Below, piece after piece: positions 1 to 9,152 of a stretch of 64,000 nucleotides of DNA. Made by a program: the position numbers and the translations under genes. Below the pieces are notes generated by a model. That model saw only the letters and a program-made list of their open reading frames with translations, had not been told where the DNA came from and ran no database searches. The stretch spans positions 1 to 64,000 of the forward strand of contig NZ_JAICDG010000011.1 in assembly GCF_022751215.1 (NCBI RefSeq). Reading direction: 5' to 3'. The stretch comes from Actinomadura terrae (lineage in GTDB: Bacteria; Actinomycetota; Actinomycetes; Streptosporangiales; Streptosporangiaceae). How positions within the stretch are numbered: the stretch's first letter is position 1; each line of letters opens with the position of its first letter.

Positions 1-54
1 CAGGACCTGCGGCGCACGCCAGAGCGGGGACAGGTGTCGAACACTCACCTGGAG

Positions 55-618
55 TTATCCATCCGGCATAACCGGACCTCCAACCGTGTAACTCACTCGA
101 TTAGTGCGACTTCGTGTCGCACAAGGCATGCGCAAGTAGGCGCAGAGCACGTTGACGACGGTCTGCCGGAGACCAGGGTGGTTTTGGCCGAGACGTTCGA
201 GTGCGTACAAGCCGCCCAGCCGTACTGCGGCGCGGTCGCTGCCGAGTTGATCGACGGCCTTGACGTACAGGTCGGTGATGCGGCGTTCCAGGGCATCGTG
301 CTCGTTGGCGGACGCTACTCGTTCAGCGTGGGCCTGTGTGGCGTCGGCCACCTGTTCTCGGTGGGCTTGGTCGCGTTCGCTGAGCCATTGGCGACGCATC
401 GCGAGCAGGAGCGCGACGGCGCCGCCGGTGCCGGCGCCGACGCTGAGGCCGGTCTTGATGGCGTCCATGCGGGCGGTCGCCTCAGCAGTGCCGCTGAGCC
501 CGTGGGTTTGGTGGAGGAGCCACCAGGTGGAGACCCAGATGCCGAGGCCAACGGCGGCGACGCCGAAGATCACCCACCACCGGGAGATCGGACGTAGTGG
601 CCGGCGGGGGGCTGTCAT
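55..618 (-). CDS. Membrane-anchored protein, pentapeptide-repeat-family-like N-terminal part, probably truncated
   Basis: The 187-aa product has two hydrophobic segments (about residues 14-35 and 58-70), a charged region rich in Arg/Glu/Ala that may form a coiled coil (about 70-110), and then a stretch with ITDLYVKAVDQLGS and LGGLYALERLG. Such a stretch precedes the repeats in many actinobacterial pentapeptide-repeat and related membrane proteins. After LCAYLRMP the sequence turns into unrelated Arg/Ser/Thr-rich residues and stops, so the C-terminal part looks lost. The start overlaps the stop of the upstream transposase remnant by ATGA, so it may be a transposon passenger. Function unknown. 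Confidence 0.5.
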   Translation of the reverse strand: MTAPRRPLRPISRWWVIFGVAAVGLGIWVSTWWLLHQTHGLSGTAEATARMDAIKTGLSVGAGTGGAVALLLAMRRQWLSERDQAHREQVADATQAHAERVASANEHDALERRITDLYVKAVDQLGSDRAAVRLGGLYALERLGQNHPGLRQTVVNVLCAYLRMPCATRSRTNRVSYTVGGPVMPDG

Positions 619-2189
619 GGTGCCGCCTGGGTGAGGTCAAGCCGGGCTTCCAGGTCAAGACGGACTTCGCCGTAGGGCCGCACATGTGACCAGAACAGCG
701 GGGCGAGGCCGCGGCGGTCGGCGGGTGTGAGCTGGTCAGCCCAGGTGCCTTCGGCGAGGACGTCCTGAAGCATGAGGGTGTTGACGTACACGAGCGAGGC
801 TTGCAGGATGCGCGGGCACTGCGCGCCCATCTCGACTTCCTCGCGGCGGTTGGTGGAGATCTCGCCGCCCTTGCCGTAGTAGATGACGGCGTTGGCAGCG
901 TTCCAGGACTCCACCACGTTCAGGCCTTCTTCGATCTCGCGTTGCAGGTCGCGCAGGCGCAGGTAGCGGGCGACGAAGGCGGTGCGCTGGGCGCGGCCGA
1001 TCTCCAGCATGGCCTGGTAGGCGGGGTGGGAGGCCGAGCGGGTGAAGCGCGACAGGATCGCCTCGGTGGAGGCGGACCTTGTTGATCCGCTTGATGCGCG
1101 GCAGCAGGTTGGTGTTGAGCAGCCGAGTGATACCGAACCCGATCTCGGACGGGCCCTGGGAGTCGACGTAGCTGCCCTCCGCGCTCATGGTAGTGCCGTG
1201 CCGGATGGCGCCCTCGACCATGGCGGCGACCTCGGAGGCCGAGGCCCGTAGCGTCTGGGAGTGCACGACGACCGAGCCGCGTTCGAGGTGCCAGTGCACC
1301 ATGATGCCGCGGCCGCCGTAGCGGGAGTGCCACTCGGTGAACAGGTTCTGGTCCCAGGCCCGGAAGTGAGTGGAGTCCGATGCCACCGCCGTCGATCCGG
1401 CGCCCCACAGCCCGCTGTCGCGGGCGGTGAAGGTGGCGTTGGCGATCTCGATGGCGATCTGCCGCGCGGTCTCGGCGGTGAGGTAGCGGCGCCGGACGTA
1501 CCGGATCCCTTCTTCGCTGTGGCCGTGCCCGCCCTGGGCCGCGCCGCCGGCGACCGAGCGGATGCCGGTGTTGGTGCCGTAGGCGTAGATCGCCAGCATC
1601 AGCCGTTCGCCCGGCACCTCGGGATGGAGTTGACCGGCGCCGGTGACCGCGGTGACGCGCTGCAGGCAGCCGGTACGCAGCACGGCTTCCTTGAGCATGT
1701 CGACCAGCGGCCCCACCTGAAAGCGGCGGCCGACCTCGCCTTTGATACGGCACAGGTTGCGCGGCTCGGGCGAGGCCTCGGGCGCGGTGAACTTGATCGC
1801 CCCGGCCTTGCGTTCGGCGATCTCGACCCACTCCAGATCGCCGGATGCCTCATCCAGCGCCGCCAGCTCGCCGTAGTGCTCGGCGCGGCGGGACTCGAAA
1901 TCGACCGGCAGGTCCTCATCGGGTTGCGCCAACGGTCGGCGCCGACAGTCCAGTCGTACAACCCCAGCTCCACGGCCGGCACCTTCACCTGCCGGGCGAC
2001 GTAGTCGACCATCTCGTCGACGAACTCGGCCCGGCCTCGCGGGAACCGGCCATACCGCGTGTAGTACTTCAGCAGCAGCGTTAAGCCGAGCCTGGCCCCG
2101 CCGCGCTTGCCCGCCACCAAGTTCAGCTCGTCGTCCAGCACCGTCCAGTGCTCGACAAGCTCATCCATCCCGACCGGTTGCCGCCCCAT
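615..2189 (-). pseudogene. tnpA: Tn3-family transposase, decayed
   Basis: Three reading frames carry pieces of one Tn3-type DDE transposase. The N-terminal piece (from 2189) has DELVEHWTVLDDELNLVAG and YTRYGRFPRGR. The central piece (about 1930-1075) has IAERKAGAIKFT, MLAIYAYGTNTGIRSVA, VASDSTHFRAWDQN, EGSYVDSQGPSEIGFGITR and LLPRIKRINKV. The C-terminal piece (about 1070-615) has STEAILSRFTRSASHP, GLNVVESWNAAN and VYVNTLMLQDVLA. Several hundred codons are missing at the first junction (about 1930). Roughly 50 codons plus the frame are lost at the second (about 1070). The family is normally near 1000 aa, so the gene is dead. I did not see terminal inverted repeats. Confidence 0.85.
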
Positions 2190-2282
2190 AGGGGCGAATC
2201 ATCGCGGAGTCCTCAGCCCGGGCGGGGGACGATCACACAAATCGATCTCGTTTGCGGTTGGTGACACGTCCGTTCTCGGTAC

Positions 2283-2525
2283 CCCTACGCCGAGGGCGAG
2301 GTGTCGCTGGCCGACCTGGCGACCGAGCACAGCGTCGGCCGCTCCACCATCCACGGGCCGCCGGCCGGGCACAGCCGGCGCTGACGTCGGGGAGCCGATG
2401 AGGCGGTGGAAGCCGCGGCTTCGCAGGCCCACGATTGGCGCGGGCGGTGCGCCGACTGCCAGGCCGAGCACCTCGCGCAGGCCGCCGACGCAGCGGTCCA
2501 GGGGGCAGAACTGGTTCCACGATAA
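2283..2525 (+). pseudogene. Remnant of a helix-turn-helix mobile-element protein
   Basis: One frame reads VSLADLATEHSVGRSTIH, a recognisable helix-turn-helix like those in recombinases and transposon helper proteins. It is followed by a stop at 2382 and then, in the same frame, ADEAVEAAASQAHDW and CADCQAEHLAQAADAAV before TAA at 2523. There is no start codon with a ribosome-binding site in front. It lies next to the Tn3 remnant and is best read as debris of a small mobile-element gene. The exact family is not recognisable. Confidence 0.35.
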
Positions 2526-2579
2526 GTCGGAAGGGGGCAAGCCGCAGGTCAGCGGGGCGTCTGGACCTGCGGCGCTGAC

Positions 2580-3443
2580 TCAGGCGGTGACGCGGTCGGT
2601 GAGCAGGTCGGCGACCGTCCGTGGTACGCGGCCGAGGAGTTCGGCCAGGAGCGGGTCGACTTCCGCGAAATGGCCACTTCGCGCGGCCTCGAAGAACGGC
2701 AGCAGCATGCGGGCCATGGACTCCGACATGCCGGCCGCGACTTGGTCGGCGATCCATTGCTCGTCGTCCACGACGACTCGCCTGATGTCGCGGCCGGTGA
2801 TCTGCGTGGCGATCGTGGCGATGTCGTCGAAGGTGACGGCGCGGCGGGCGGTGAGCGTGACGGGACCGTCGAACGGGCGCTGCCCGGCGAGGATGATCGC
2901 GGCGGCCTCGGCCAGGTCGGCGCGGTCCGTCCACGAGACGGGGCCGTCCGCCGGCGCGGCGATGACTCCGGTCTGCCGCCAGGGGCCGAGCAGCCAGTCG
3001 AGGCTGTGGGCGTAGAAGCTGTTGCGCAGCGAGGTCCAGGCGGTTCCCGAGTCCGCGAGCAGCGCCTCGGTGGCGGCGTGTTCACGTGCCGGGGCGAACG
3101 GACTGTCGCTGCGCACGTTCTGGTGACCGGTGTACAGGATGCGCCGGGCGCCCGCGGCGACCGCGGCCTCGATCGCCGTGCGGTGCAGACCGACTCCGTC
3201 GCCGTGGGGGTCGTTCTGGGACACGAGCAGCACCTGATCGGCGCCCTCGAACGACTCACGCAACGCGGCCGGGTCGTCGTAGGAGCCACGCCGTACGCGC
3301 ACGCCCCGGTCGGCGAAGTGCTGTGCTTTGGCGCCGTCGCGCACGCTGACGCCGATCTCGGCTGCGGGGATGCGCTTGAGCAGGTGCTCGACGGTGGCGC
3401 CGTTGAGGGCACCGGTCGCGCCGGTGACGACGATCATGATCAT
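2580..3443 (-). CDS. NmrA-like NAD(P)-binding oxidoreductase
   Basis: This 287-aa protein starts MIMIVVTGATGALNGATVEHLL, a Rossmann fold with a TGATGALN nucleotide-binding loop of the NmrA/atypical SDR type (quinone reductase QorB-like). Further family features are the DQVLLVSQND strand, ARRILYTGHQ and a C-terminal substrate lid. The ATG at 3443 follows a GGAAAGG ribosome-binding site by four bases, so I prefer it to the upstream extension to 3557. A TetR gene lies just upstream in the same direction (145-bp gap). Such pairs usually respond to small electrophiles or quinones, but the substrate is unknown. Confidence 0.85.
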   Translation of the reverse strand: MIMIVVTGATGALNGATVEHLLKRIPAAEIGVSVRDGAKAQHFADRGVRVRRGSYDDPAALRESFEGADQVLLVSQNDPHGDGVGLHRTAIEAAVAAGARRILYTGHQNVRSDSPFAPAREHAATEALLADSGTAWTSLRNSFYAHSLDWLLGPWRQTGVIAAPADGPVSWTDRADLAEAAAIILAGQRPFDGPVTLTARRAVTFDDIATIATQITGRDIRRVVVDDEQWIADQVAAGMSESMARMLLPFFEAARSGHFAEVDPLLAELLGRVPRTVADLLTDRVTA

Positions 3444-3587
3444 GCCTTTCCGGGGATGTTTCGCGTTGGACCACGTGGTCGGGCGCCGAAGCGTTCGGTG
3501 GCCGCCAGGACGTGCGCCGAAGGGGAGGGACAGCCGGTCCGGGCTGCGGTCGTCCACGCGGGGGGCGAGGACGGCGATGCGCCGCTC

Positions 3588-4187
3588 TCACCGGCGCCGT
3601 AGCAGGGGCAGGAGGATGTCGTCGACGAGGTGGGCGAGGAATCGCTGGTCGCAGGGCTCGCCGGCGAAGATGAGCCGGTGAACGATGAGGGCCGGGGCGA
3701 TCTCGGCGAACAGCCCGGCCGTTCCGGGCACCAGGTGCTCGCCGCTCTCGGTCGCGCTGCGAAACGGCTGTTCGGTCATCACCGCCCCATCGCGGCGCAG
3801 GATCCGCCGCATGGCCGCGGCGAGCTCCGGGTCGCTGCGCATGCCCGCGAACAGGGCGCCGAGCAGCCCGACCTCCTGTTCACCGATCTGTCGCGCCAGC
3901 CACCGCACGAGCTCCAGCAAGACCTCGCGAAGATCACCTGTCCAGGTGACCGGCGGGGTGTCCACCGCCCGGCGCTCGACCGCCGCGGCCACCAGCGCGG
4001 CCTTGCCGGCGTAGCGCCGGTAGACCGTCGGCTTACCGACACCGGCCCGGGTCGCGACTGCCTCGATGGACAGTTGGTCGTACCCGACTTCGGTCAGCAG
4101 ACCCAGCGTCGCGTCGAGTATGGCGACGTCACGGCCGCTGTCACGCGGCCTGCCCCGCGTCGGCGAAGCCTCACCCGCCCCTGACAC
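3588..4187 (-). CDS. TetR-family transcriptional repressor
   Basis: The 199-aa product has a standard TetR N-terminal DNA-binding domain (residues about 17-63), with ILDATLGLLTEVGYDQLSIEAVA and the recognition helix GVGKPTVYRRYAGKAALV. The helical ligand-binding domain follows, of the TetR_C type with RWLARQIGEQ and AEIAPALIVHRLIFAG. It precedes the NmrA-like oxidoreductase in the same orientation and probably controls it as well as itself. An imperfect palindrome sits directly upstream of its start (4206-4228). The ligand cannot be read from the sequence. Confidence 0.9.
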   Translation of the reverse strand: MSGAGEASPTRGRPRDSGRDVAILDATLGLLTEVGYDQLSIEAVATRAGVGKPTVYRRYAGKAALVAAAVERRAVDTPPVTWTGDLREVLLELVRWLARQIGEQEVGLLGALFAGMRSDPELAAAMRRILRRDGAVMTEQPFRSATESGEHLVPGTAGLFAEIAPALIVHRLIFAGEPCDQRFLAHLVDDILLPLLRRR

Positions 4188-4205
4188 ACGCGCGCTCTTG
4201 ATTTA

Positions 4206-4228
4206 CGAAACGGAACTGGTACGTAACG
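4206..4228. promoter_or_regulatory. Possible TetR operator upstream of the TetR gene
   Basis: CGAAACGGAAC, one central T, and GGTACGTAACG form an imperfect 23-bp inverted repeat; 7 of 11 positions match between one arm and the reverse complement of the other. It lies 19 bp upstream of the TetR start in a locally AT-richer stretch, where an autoregulatory operator is expected. Confidence 0.35.
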
Positions 4229-4713
4229 AAAATAGGGCTGGCTGGGGAGCCGGTCAAGGCCTCCGATTCCTGAAGCTGTCCTGAGCCCCAAAGTGGAGTC
4301 TTTTGCGCAGGTCACGCCATGTACACGACGCCCGGCAGACGAACGGTTTTCGGTCCGGGCACGACGGGGATTGCTCCGGCACAGCACGCCCCGGCGGGGC
4401 CGAATAACGGCGTGGCGCGGCCTCGGACGCGGTCGGATTCTTGTGAACCGCCCCCCGGCCCAGGACTGACCGCCGCCCGACGCCGCTACGCCAACGACGC
4501 CCGAGCCGAACGCTCGGGGGTCCTCGCATCCCTGCTCCAGCCAGCTACCACGCGACCTGGTGATCTCCTTCTCGCGTGTTCCGGCTGCCCGGCTTCAGGG
4601 TGTTGGTGCTGCCGTCGGGGTGTCGGAGGCGTCAGCTTCTCGGGTGGGGTCGTGGAAGGGCCGCGGGCCGGCGTCGGCATCTGCGCGGGTGAAGGCGTAG
4701 CGGCCCAGGCTTC
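4229..4713. other. Gap without a recognisable gene
   Basis: No frame shows a protein I recognise. The short open frames here are GC-rich and of low-complexity composition. The stretch separates the TetR operator from the IS21 remnant and is probably eroded mobile-element DNA. Confidence 0.45.
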
Positions 4714-4950
4714 ATGGAACTCGACCGCTGCGGCGCCGAGCTGCTGTTCCAGGTCCTGACCGAGCGCGAGGAGAAGAACAGCCTGGCCATCGCCTCCAAC
4801 GAAGCCTTCAGCTGCTGGGCCAAGACTTTCACCGACCCGCGCCTCTGCGCCGCCATCGTCGACCGCCCCACCTTCGGCGGCACCATCATCGAGACCGGCA
4901 CCGACTCCTACCGGCTCGCCCAGACCCGAGCCCGAGAGTCGCTACCGGCT
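4714..4950 (+). pseudogene. istB: IS21-family IstB ATPase, C-terminal remnant
   Basis: The frame reads GAELLFQVLTEREEKNSLAIASNEAF, then FTDPRLCAAIVDR and IIETGTDSYRLA. This is the C-terminal third of IstB, the AAA+ helper of IS21 transposases (GAELLFQVL, DPRLxAAxVDR, IIETGTxSYR). The Walker A and B part and the transposase IstA are absent, and the frame runs on past the homology without a natural stop. It is a dead fragment. Confidence 0.7.
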
Positions 4951-5013
4951 GACCCCCACCACAGCTCACCCAAGGGGGCGCGGACGAAAGTCGTAGCCCT
5001 ACGGTGGCGAAAC

Positions 5014-5041
5014 GACCCCGGAGCTGGCAGGCTTCGGGGTC
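5014..5041 (+). terminator. Stem-loop, possible terminator
   Basis: GACCCCGGAGC and GCTTCGGGGTC pair over 11 bp (one G-T wobble) around a six-base loop and are followed by TTTG. The hairpin lies downstream of the IstB remnant and ahead of the convergent 3' end of the TIGR03086 gene, so it could stop transcription. The T-run is short. Confidence 0.45.
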
Positions 5042-5216
5042 TTTGTCGCTGTGGAGGTCAGTCTTCTGTGACTGCTGGGATCGAGGGGACAGGCGCCAGG
5101 AGGGCGCCTCGGCCCTTGGGTCTGGTTTGTGGTGGTGTTTCAGCGTCGTGAGCGCCGGTGGTTCAGGCTGCGGGGCGGGTGATGTGCCCGGTCGATCCGA
5201 CGTCACCAGCCGGTGA

Positions 5217-5786
5217 TCACGCCCAGGCGGGATCACGGCCGGTCAGGCCGAGGATGCGGTCCAAGGTGGGTGCGTCGGCGGGCACCGTGACCTGTGGGCC
5301 GTACATGCCCATCTCGCGTCCCTGCTCCACGCTGGCGAACACCGTGTCGTGCAGATGCGTCAGCAGGCCGGCGGGTAGTTCCAGTCGCTGCCCGGTCGCG
5401 ACTGCCAGGTCCCAGGCGTGCATGGCCAGCTCGCCGGTGATCATGTCGCCCAGGACGGGCGCGGGCAGCGTCTGCGGCGTGCCCATGCTCGTCTCGCCTT
5501 CCCAGGCGCTCGGTGGCGCCCACGACGAGGTGATGTCGTCCAGCAGCGCGAGCAGGCGGCCGCGCCAGTCGCCGGCCGCCAGGTCCACATCGGACTCGAC
5601 AGCCGCCGGCTGCGGAACGGACTCCTTGCGGCCGCCGCCGGCGAGTGACGGGCCCCAGAACAGGAGGTGGTTGACCAGTGCCCGCACGTCGTACTCCGTG
5701 CACGGAGTCTTGTTGGCGAGCTGGTCGTCGTTGATGGTGCGGGCGACCGCGGCCATGGCCTCGGCAGCGTTGGACAGATGTGACAT
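5217..5786 (-). CDS. TIGR03086-type DinB-fold metal-binding protein
   Basis: The 189-aa sequence matches the actinobacterial TIGR03086 / mycothiol-dependent maleylpyruvate-isomerase N-terminal group. It has TPCTEYDVRALVNHLLFW with the first metal-binding His, a central DWRGRLLALLDDI helix, and GELAMHAWDLAVATGQ with the second His. Members are four-helix DinB-like proteins, some acting as thiol-dependent transferases; the actual reaction here is unknown. The gene is divergent from an AraC regulator with only 52 bp between starts, so the two are probably co-regulated. Confidence 0.8.
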   Translation of the reverse strand: MSHLSNAAEAMAAVARTINDDQLANKTPCTEYDVRALVNHLLFWGPSLAGGGRKESVPQPAAVESDVDLAAGDWRGRLLALLDDITSSWAPPSAWEGETSMGTPQTLPAPVLGDMITGELAMHAWDLAVATGQRLELPAGLLTHLHDTVFASVEQGREMGMYGPQVTVPADAPTLDRILGLTGRDPAWA

Positions 5787-5838
5787 GGCAGCGACGCTAG
5801 GTGGCCCGCACCGGAGGGGTATTGGACAAAGGCGACAT

Positions 5839-6594
5839 ATGCTTTGCCATGTGGAGCGGGACGTTCGTGAGCTGCGTGGTGGGTGGACCAGGTATCAGCG
5901 CCACACGTTCCACGACCCGTCGCCGGCGCTCGCGCCATGGGTGGAGCGGTACTGGGAGGCCCGCTGGGACTACGCCGAGCCCTACCGGCAGAAGATCGTG
6001 CCGTACCCGAACGTGCACCTGTCGTTCGGCGGCGGCCGTGCGGACGTCAACGGCGTGTGCAGCGGCTACCAGATCAAGGTCCTCGAGGGCCGCGACCACG
6101 TCTTCGGTGTCGCGTTCCGGCCGGGCTGCTTCCGCCTGTTCCTCGGTGCCTCCGTCTCGACGATCACCGACCGCGTCGTCCCGGCGAGCGAGGTGTTCGG
6201 CCCGGACCTGCCCACGACGCTCGACGTGCCGACCGTGGACGCATTCCTGCTGGAACACCTGCCGGACGACGACCCCCGGGTGGGCCAGGCGGTGGCCGCG
6301 GTCGAGCTGATCGCCAAGGACAGGACCGTGACCAGGGTCGAACACCTCGCCGGCGAGCTCGGGCTGAGCATGCGGGGGCTGCAACGGCTGTTCGCTGAGT
6401 ACGTCGGCATCGGGCCCAAGTGGGTGATTCGCCGCTACCGCCTGCACGAGGTGACCGCACGCATGGCCGCCGGCGGGGCGATCGAGTGGGCCGCGCTGGC
6501 AGCAGACCTCGGCTACGCCGACCAGGGCCACTTCATCCGCGACTTCAAAGGCATGTTCGGCGAGCAACCGACCTGGTACGCACAGCGGTATTAG
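5839..6594 (+). CDS. AraC-family regulator with DUF6597-like N-terminus
   Basis: From the ATG at 5839 the product is 251 aa. The N-terminal sensor part (about 15-130) contains PYPNVHLSFGGG and VFGVAFRPGCFRLFLG, seen in AraC proteins with a DUF6597 domain. The C-terminal HTH part has VEHLAGELGLSMRGLQRLFAEYVGIGPKWVIRRYRLHE and AADLGYADQGHFIRDFK. The frame is open further upstream, but that part is Arg/Ser-rich and antisense to the neighbouring gene. It likely controls the divergent TIGR03086 gene through the shared 52-bp intergenic region. Confidence 0.85.
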   Translation: MLCHVERDVRELRGGWTRYQRHTFHDPSPALAPWVERYWEARWDYAEPYRQKIVPYPNVHLSFGGGRADVNGVCSGYQIKVLEGRDHVFGVAFRPGCFRLFLGASVSTITDRVVPASEVFGPDLPTTLDVPTVDAFLLEHLPDDDPRVGQAVAAVELIAKDRTVTRVEHLAGELGLSMRGLQRLFAEYVGIGPKWVIRRYRLHEVTARMAAGGAIEWAALAADLGYADQGHFIRDFKGMFGEQPTWYAQRY

Positions 6595-7176
6595 TCCGCC
6601 TCCCGGATTCGACGTCCCGGCGAGGGAACAGGAGCCTCCAATGTACGAGGCGCCGGACCGGCGACCGCGTTCAGATCGGCCCAGGCGGGGTCTCGCGCAG
6701 GTCGGTGCAATAGGGACTGACGGCCCGGTTCCTTCGGCCGCCTCGGGGTCGTCGCCTTCGCCGCGGTAGAGGCAATCCGCCTACCGTGCAGGTCGGACCC
6801 TCTGCTGGCCCCTCGCCCGGCTCCCCCCGGCGAAGCACGCAAGATGATCTTGATTGGCGTGGAATCCGGCGGACCGAAGACTTCACGTTGCCGCTGATCA
6901 AAGAGTTTCGTCAGTACCCCAAGGGCGGGACCGCACTGCGGCTCGCCCTTCACCTATCTATCGCCACGTCACCGTCGCTGAATCTCATCAACATCACCGC
7001 CCCCGCAGACCCCTCAACGTCGCTCAAGCCGACGCACAAACGTTCCTGCTTCTCGCGGCCGCAACCACCTACGACGTCAACAAGGCCTTCACACCCGCAC
7101 TCATGGCAGCCGCTTGACGGCCTAGCGCCATCAAAGGTCTGCCACCACCGACTCACCGAACGAGATGTCTTCTATG
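6595..7176. other. Gap without a recognisable gene
   Basis: About 580 bp between the AraC gene and the NTF2-like gene. The open frames (for example the plus-strand frame from 6786) have no recognisable motif and no convincing ribosome-binding site. I see no clear RNA gene or repeat. Confidence 0.45.
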
Positions 7177-7545
7177 TCAATCGGCCGTGCTGGCGTGCGC
7201 GGCGATGATTCGCCAGCCGTGCGTCTCGTCGTGTAGCCAAGTACGGGTGTAGCGCATCCTGGCCGCGAACGGCGCTCCGGAGAGGGTCCCTTCGATAGTG
7301 CCGAGGAACCACGTCACCCCGGTGCGCCCATCGGCGAGTACGGTCAACTCCTCCTCAGCCACCCTCGTCACCACCTGTGCCCGAGTGCGGTGCAGCTCCA
7401 GGTCGTCCGCCTTGGTCGAGGCGTTCGCACCGAAGGTGAAGATCATCCGATCATCCAGCAGCCGATCCAGCGCCTCGACATCTCCAGCGAGCTGCGCGGT
7501 CTGAAGTCGGCGCTCGGCGTCCCGCAAGTCCTCCATGACGCCCAC
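7177..7545 (-). CDS. SnoaL/DUF4440-like NTF2-fold protein
   Basis: The 122-aa protein has the NTF2-like layout: an N-terminal helix pair (LRDAERRLQTAQLAGDVEAL), LLDDRMIFTFGANAS, and three long strands ending in RYTRTWLHDETHGWRIIAAH. The WRIIAAHxS ending is characteristic of DUF4440 proteins, many of which are small binding proteins or isomerases of unknown substrate. The Met at 7545 or the one three codons later could be the start. It stands alone between two long gaps. Confidence 0.75.
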   Translation of the reverse strand: MGVMEDLRDAERRLQTAQLAGDVEALDRLLDDRMIFTFGANASTKADDLELHRTRAQVVTRVAEEELTVLADGRTGVTWFLGTIEGTLSGAPFAARMRYTRTWLHDETHGWRIIAAHASTAD

Positions 7546-8071
7546 CCTCCCAGTCAGCGCCGTTCCGCGTCAGGATGTTCACGCTCGGCTGATCTTCGCA
7601 GTCCGATCCCGGGACTCCGATCGCCGGTAAGTGGGTGTCGAGTTCAGGAGGTCGAATCAGTCGATCGGTAGATTTCGACCCGGTTTGCCGCACCCCGCGC
7701 CTATGCCGCGGGGTGCGGTTCCTTCCCGTGTCGCCTCCAGCGCTACGGCTCCATCGATGCGAGCGCCCACGCACCTGCTTACAGCGGCCACACCACGATC
7801 ACTCAGCCCCGCCGACCTCACCGGACAGCATTTTCACCGCCTCGGCCCAGGGCCGCGCTTCGACAGCCCTGCGTTCATCCTGGGATGAACCAAGGAAAAC
7901 CAGCCCCAGAAAGGAGTGTGGATGGCGCACTACGTCAGTGTGGCCGAATGCAACAGAGCGGGCCGCTCATTCGAGAAGTTGCTCGGCTCGAACTACGATT
8001 GCCGCGTCCGGCGGGTGAGATCCACATTCGCGCCCGCCGGACGCGGCACATCACCTGCCGGGAGGCCTATC
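7546..8071. other. Gap, mostly non-coding
   Basis: No family is recognisable. An AAAGGAG at about 7908 sits ahead of an ATG at 7922 that is in frame with the gene starting at 8072. An N-terminally extended form of that gene is therefore possible, but the extension has no recognisable features. Confidence 0.4.
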
Positions 8072-8566
8072 ATGAGCAACCTCATCAGCCGCATCACGCG
8101 ACTAGTCACGCCCGACCACGGCTTGTTCGGTTTTTACGATGAAGGCGGCCGGTACCCCGAGATTCGCGTCACCGATATTACCTGGTTCGCGGCAAACGAA
8201 GGCGAGGTGCTCATCAGCCCGGCTCAGGATCTCGTGAAGCAAGGCATGCAATTCGAGCATTGGGCAAGCAAGCCAAATCTTGCCGACAATGAAGCCGAAC
8301 GCGAAGCGACTTTTCCTTTCCATGTAACCTATGGCTCAATTGGGCTCAACTTCATTGCTGGCGGCTCGGAACCGGATGTATTCGCGATCCCGCCGGGACG
8401 CTATGATGTCCACCTATCCGGACATCACCTAACGAGAGTTGTGCACAGTGTGGAGGAGATGTACCAGCGGTACGATGATTACGATGATCCAGAATTCGCC
8501 TCATCGCGCGATGCTCTTCTAGGTGAGGAACTGTACATCGCACGCTTTTGGCCGCTCCAAAGCTAG
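8072..8566 (+). CDS. Hypothetical protein, base composition unlike its neighbours
   Basis: The 164-aa product begins MSNLISRITRLVTPDHGLFG. It is acidic and rich in aromatic residues, with EGEVLISPAQDLVKQGMQFEHW, DVFAIPPGRYDVHLSG and the Asp/Tyr-rich YDDYDDPEF. The ATG follows GGGAGG by six bases. The codons are clearly less GC-biased than those of flanking genes (many AAT, GAA and TTT), which suggests recent transfer. I do not recognise the family. The compact, acidic character would fit an immunity or antitoxin-type protein, but there is no partner toxin visible. Confidence 0.6.
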   Translation: MSNLISRITRLVTPDHGLFGFYDEGGRYPEIRVTDITWFAANEGEVLISPAQDLVKQGMQFEHWASKPNLADNEAEREATFPFHVTYGSIGLNFIAGGSEPDVFAIPPGRYDVHLSGHHLTRVVHSVEEMYQRYDDYDDPEFASSRDALLGEELYIARFWPLQS

Positions 8567-9152
8567 ACCGGAGACGCGGCTGGGGGGGGCATGTCGGGCG
8601 GGTGGTGACCTAGTGACCGGATTGCTGTAGCGGCCCTACTTCCGCACCTCAGGCAACATTGGCCGCGTCGGGAGGCGGGGGGCGGCGGAGCCCGCTGGTG
8701 CGGCGAAGAGGATCGCGCTGGTTGCCAAGGCGGAGACGGTGGACCTAGCAGAGTGCCTGCGCGGCCTCCCAGAAGGGGACGGACGCCTTGAGGATGCAAC
8801 GCCCCCATCGGGCGCGACGCCGAAGCCGATCTTGTGACCGTTTTGTTGGGGTCGTGTGGGAGGGCCTCGTCTTGGACCGCCTGCGCGGTTTCGGGGATCG
8901 CCTTGTCCGGCACGATTTCATTGGCTGGCGTGCGCAGGCTGACCTAGTTATCGGCACTCTGGTCGCTGCCGAAGGGCTCGATCTCGGGTGAGATCACGCC
9001 GAGCAGTTGCTCCAGGGCGAGCAGGCCGTCGTCGGCGAACACGTAGGACGCGGCAAAGAGCTCGCGCAGTCGGCCACGGTCGACCGGGGAGGCTCTCGAG
9101 GTGCCCACACCCGACCTACAGCCGTCCGAGGACGAGGGTTTGCTCGACCAGA
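8567..9152. other. Gap with one possible coding fragment on the minus strand
   Basis: Most of this stretch shows nothing. On the minus strand about 9110-8944 encodes GRLRELFAASYVFADDGLLA then LEQLLGVISPEIEPFG, which looks like real protein but has no clear start. It may be a separate small gene or the frame-displaced end of the gene at 9153-9455. Confidence 0.35.

Noticed and set aside
5158..5838. Long N-terminal extension of the AraC gene
   Set aside because: It is antisense to the well-supported TIGR03086 gene and Arg/Ser-rich; ATG 5839 starts the recognisable domain.
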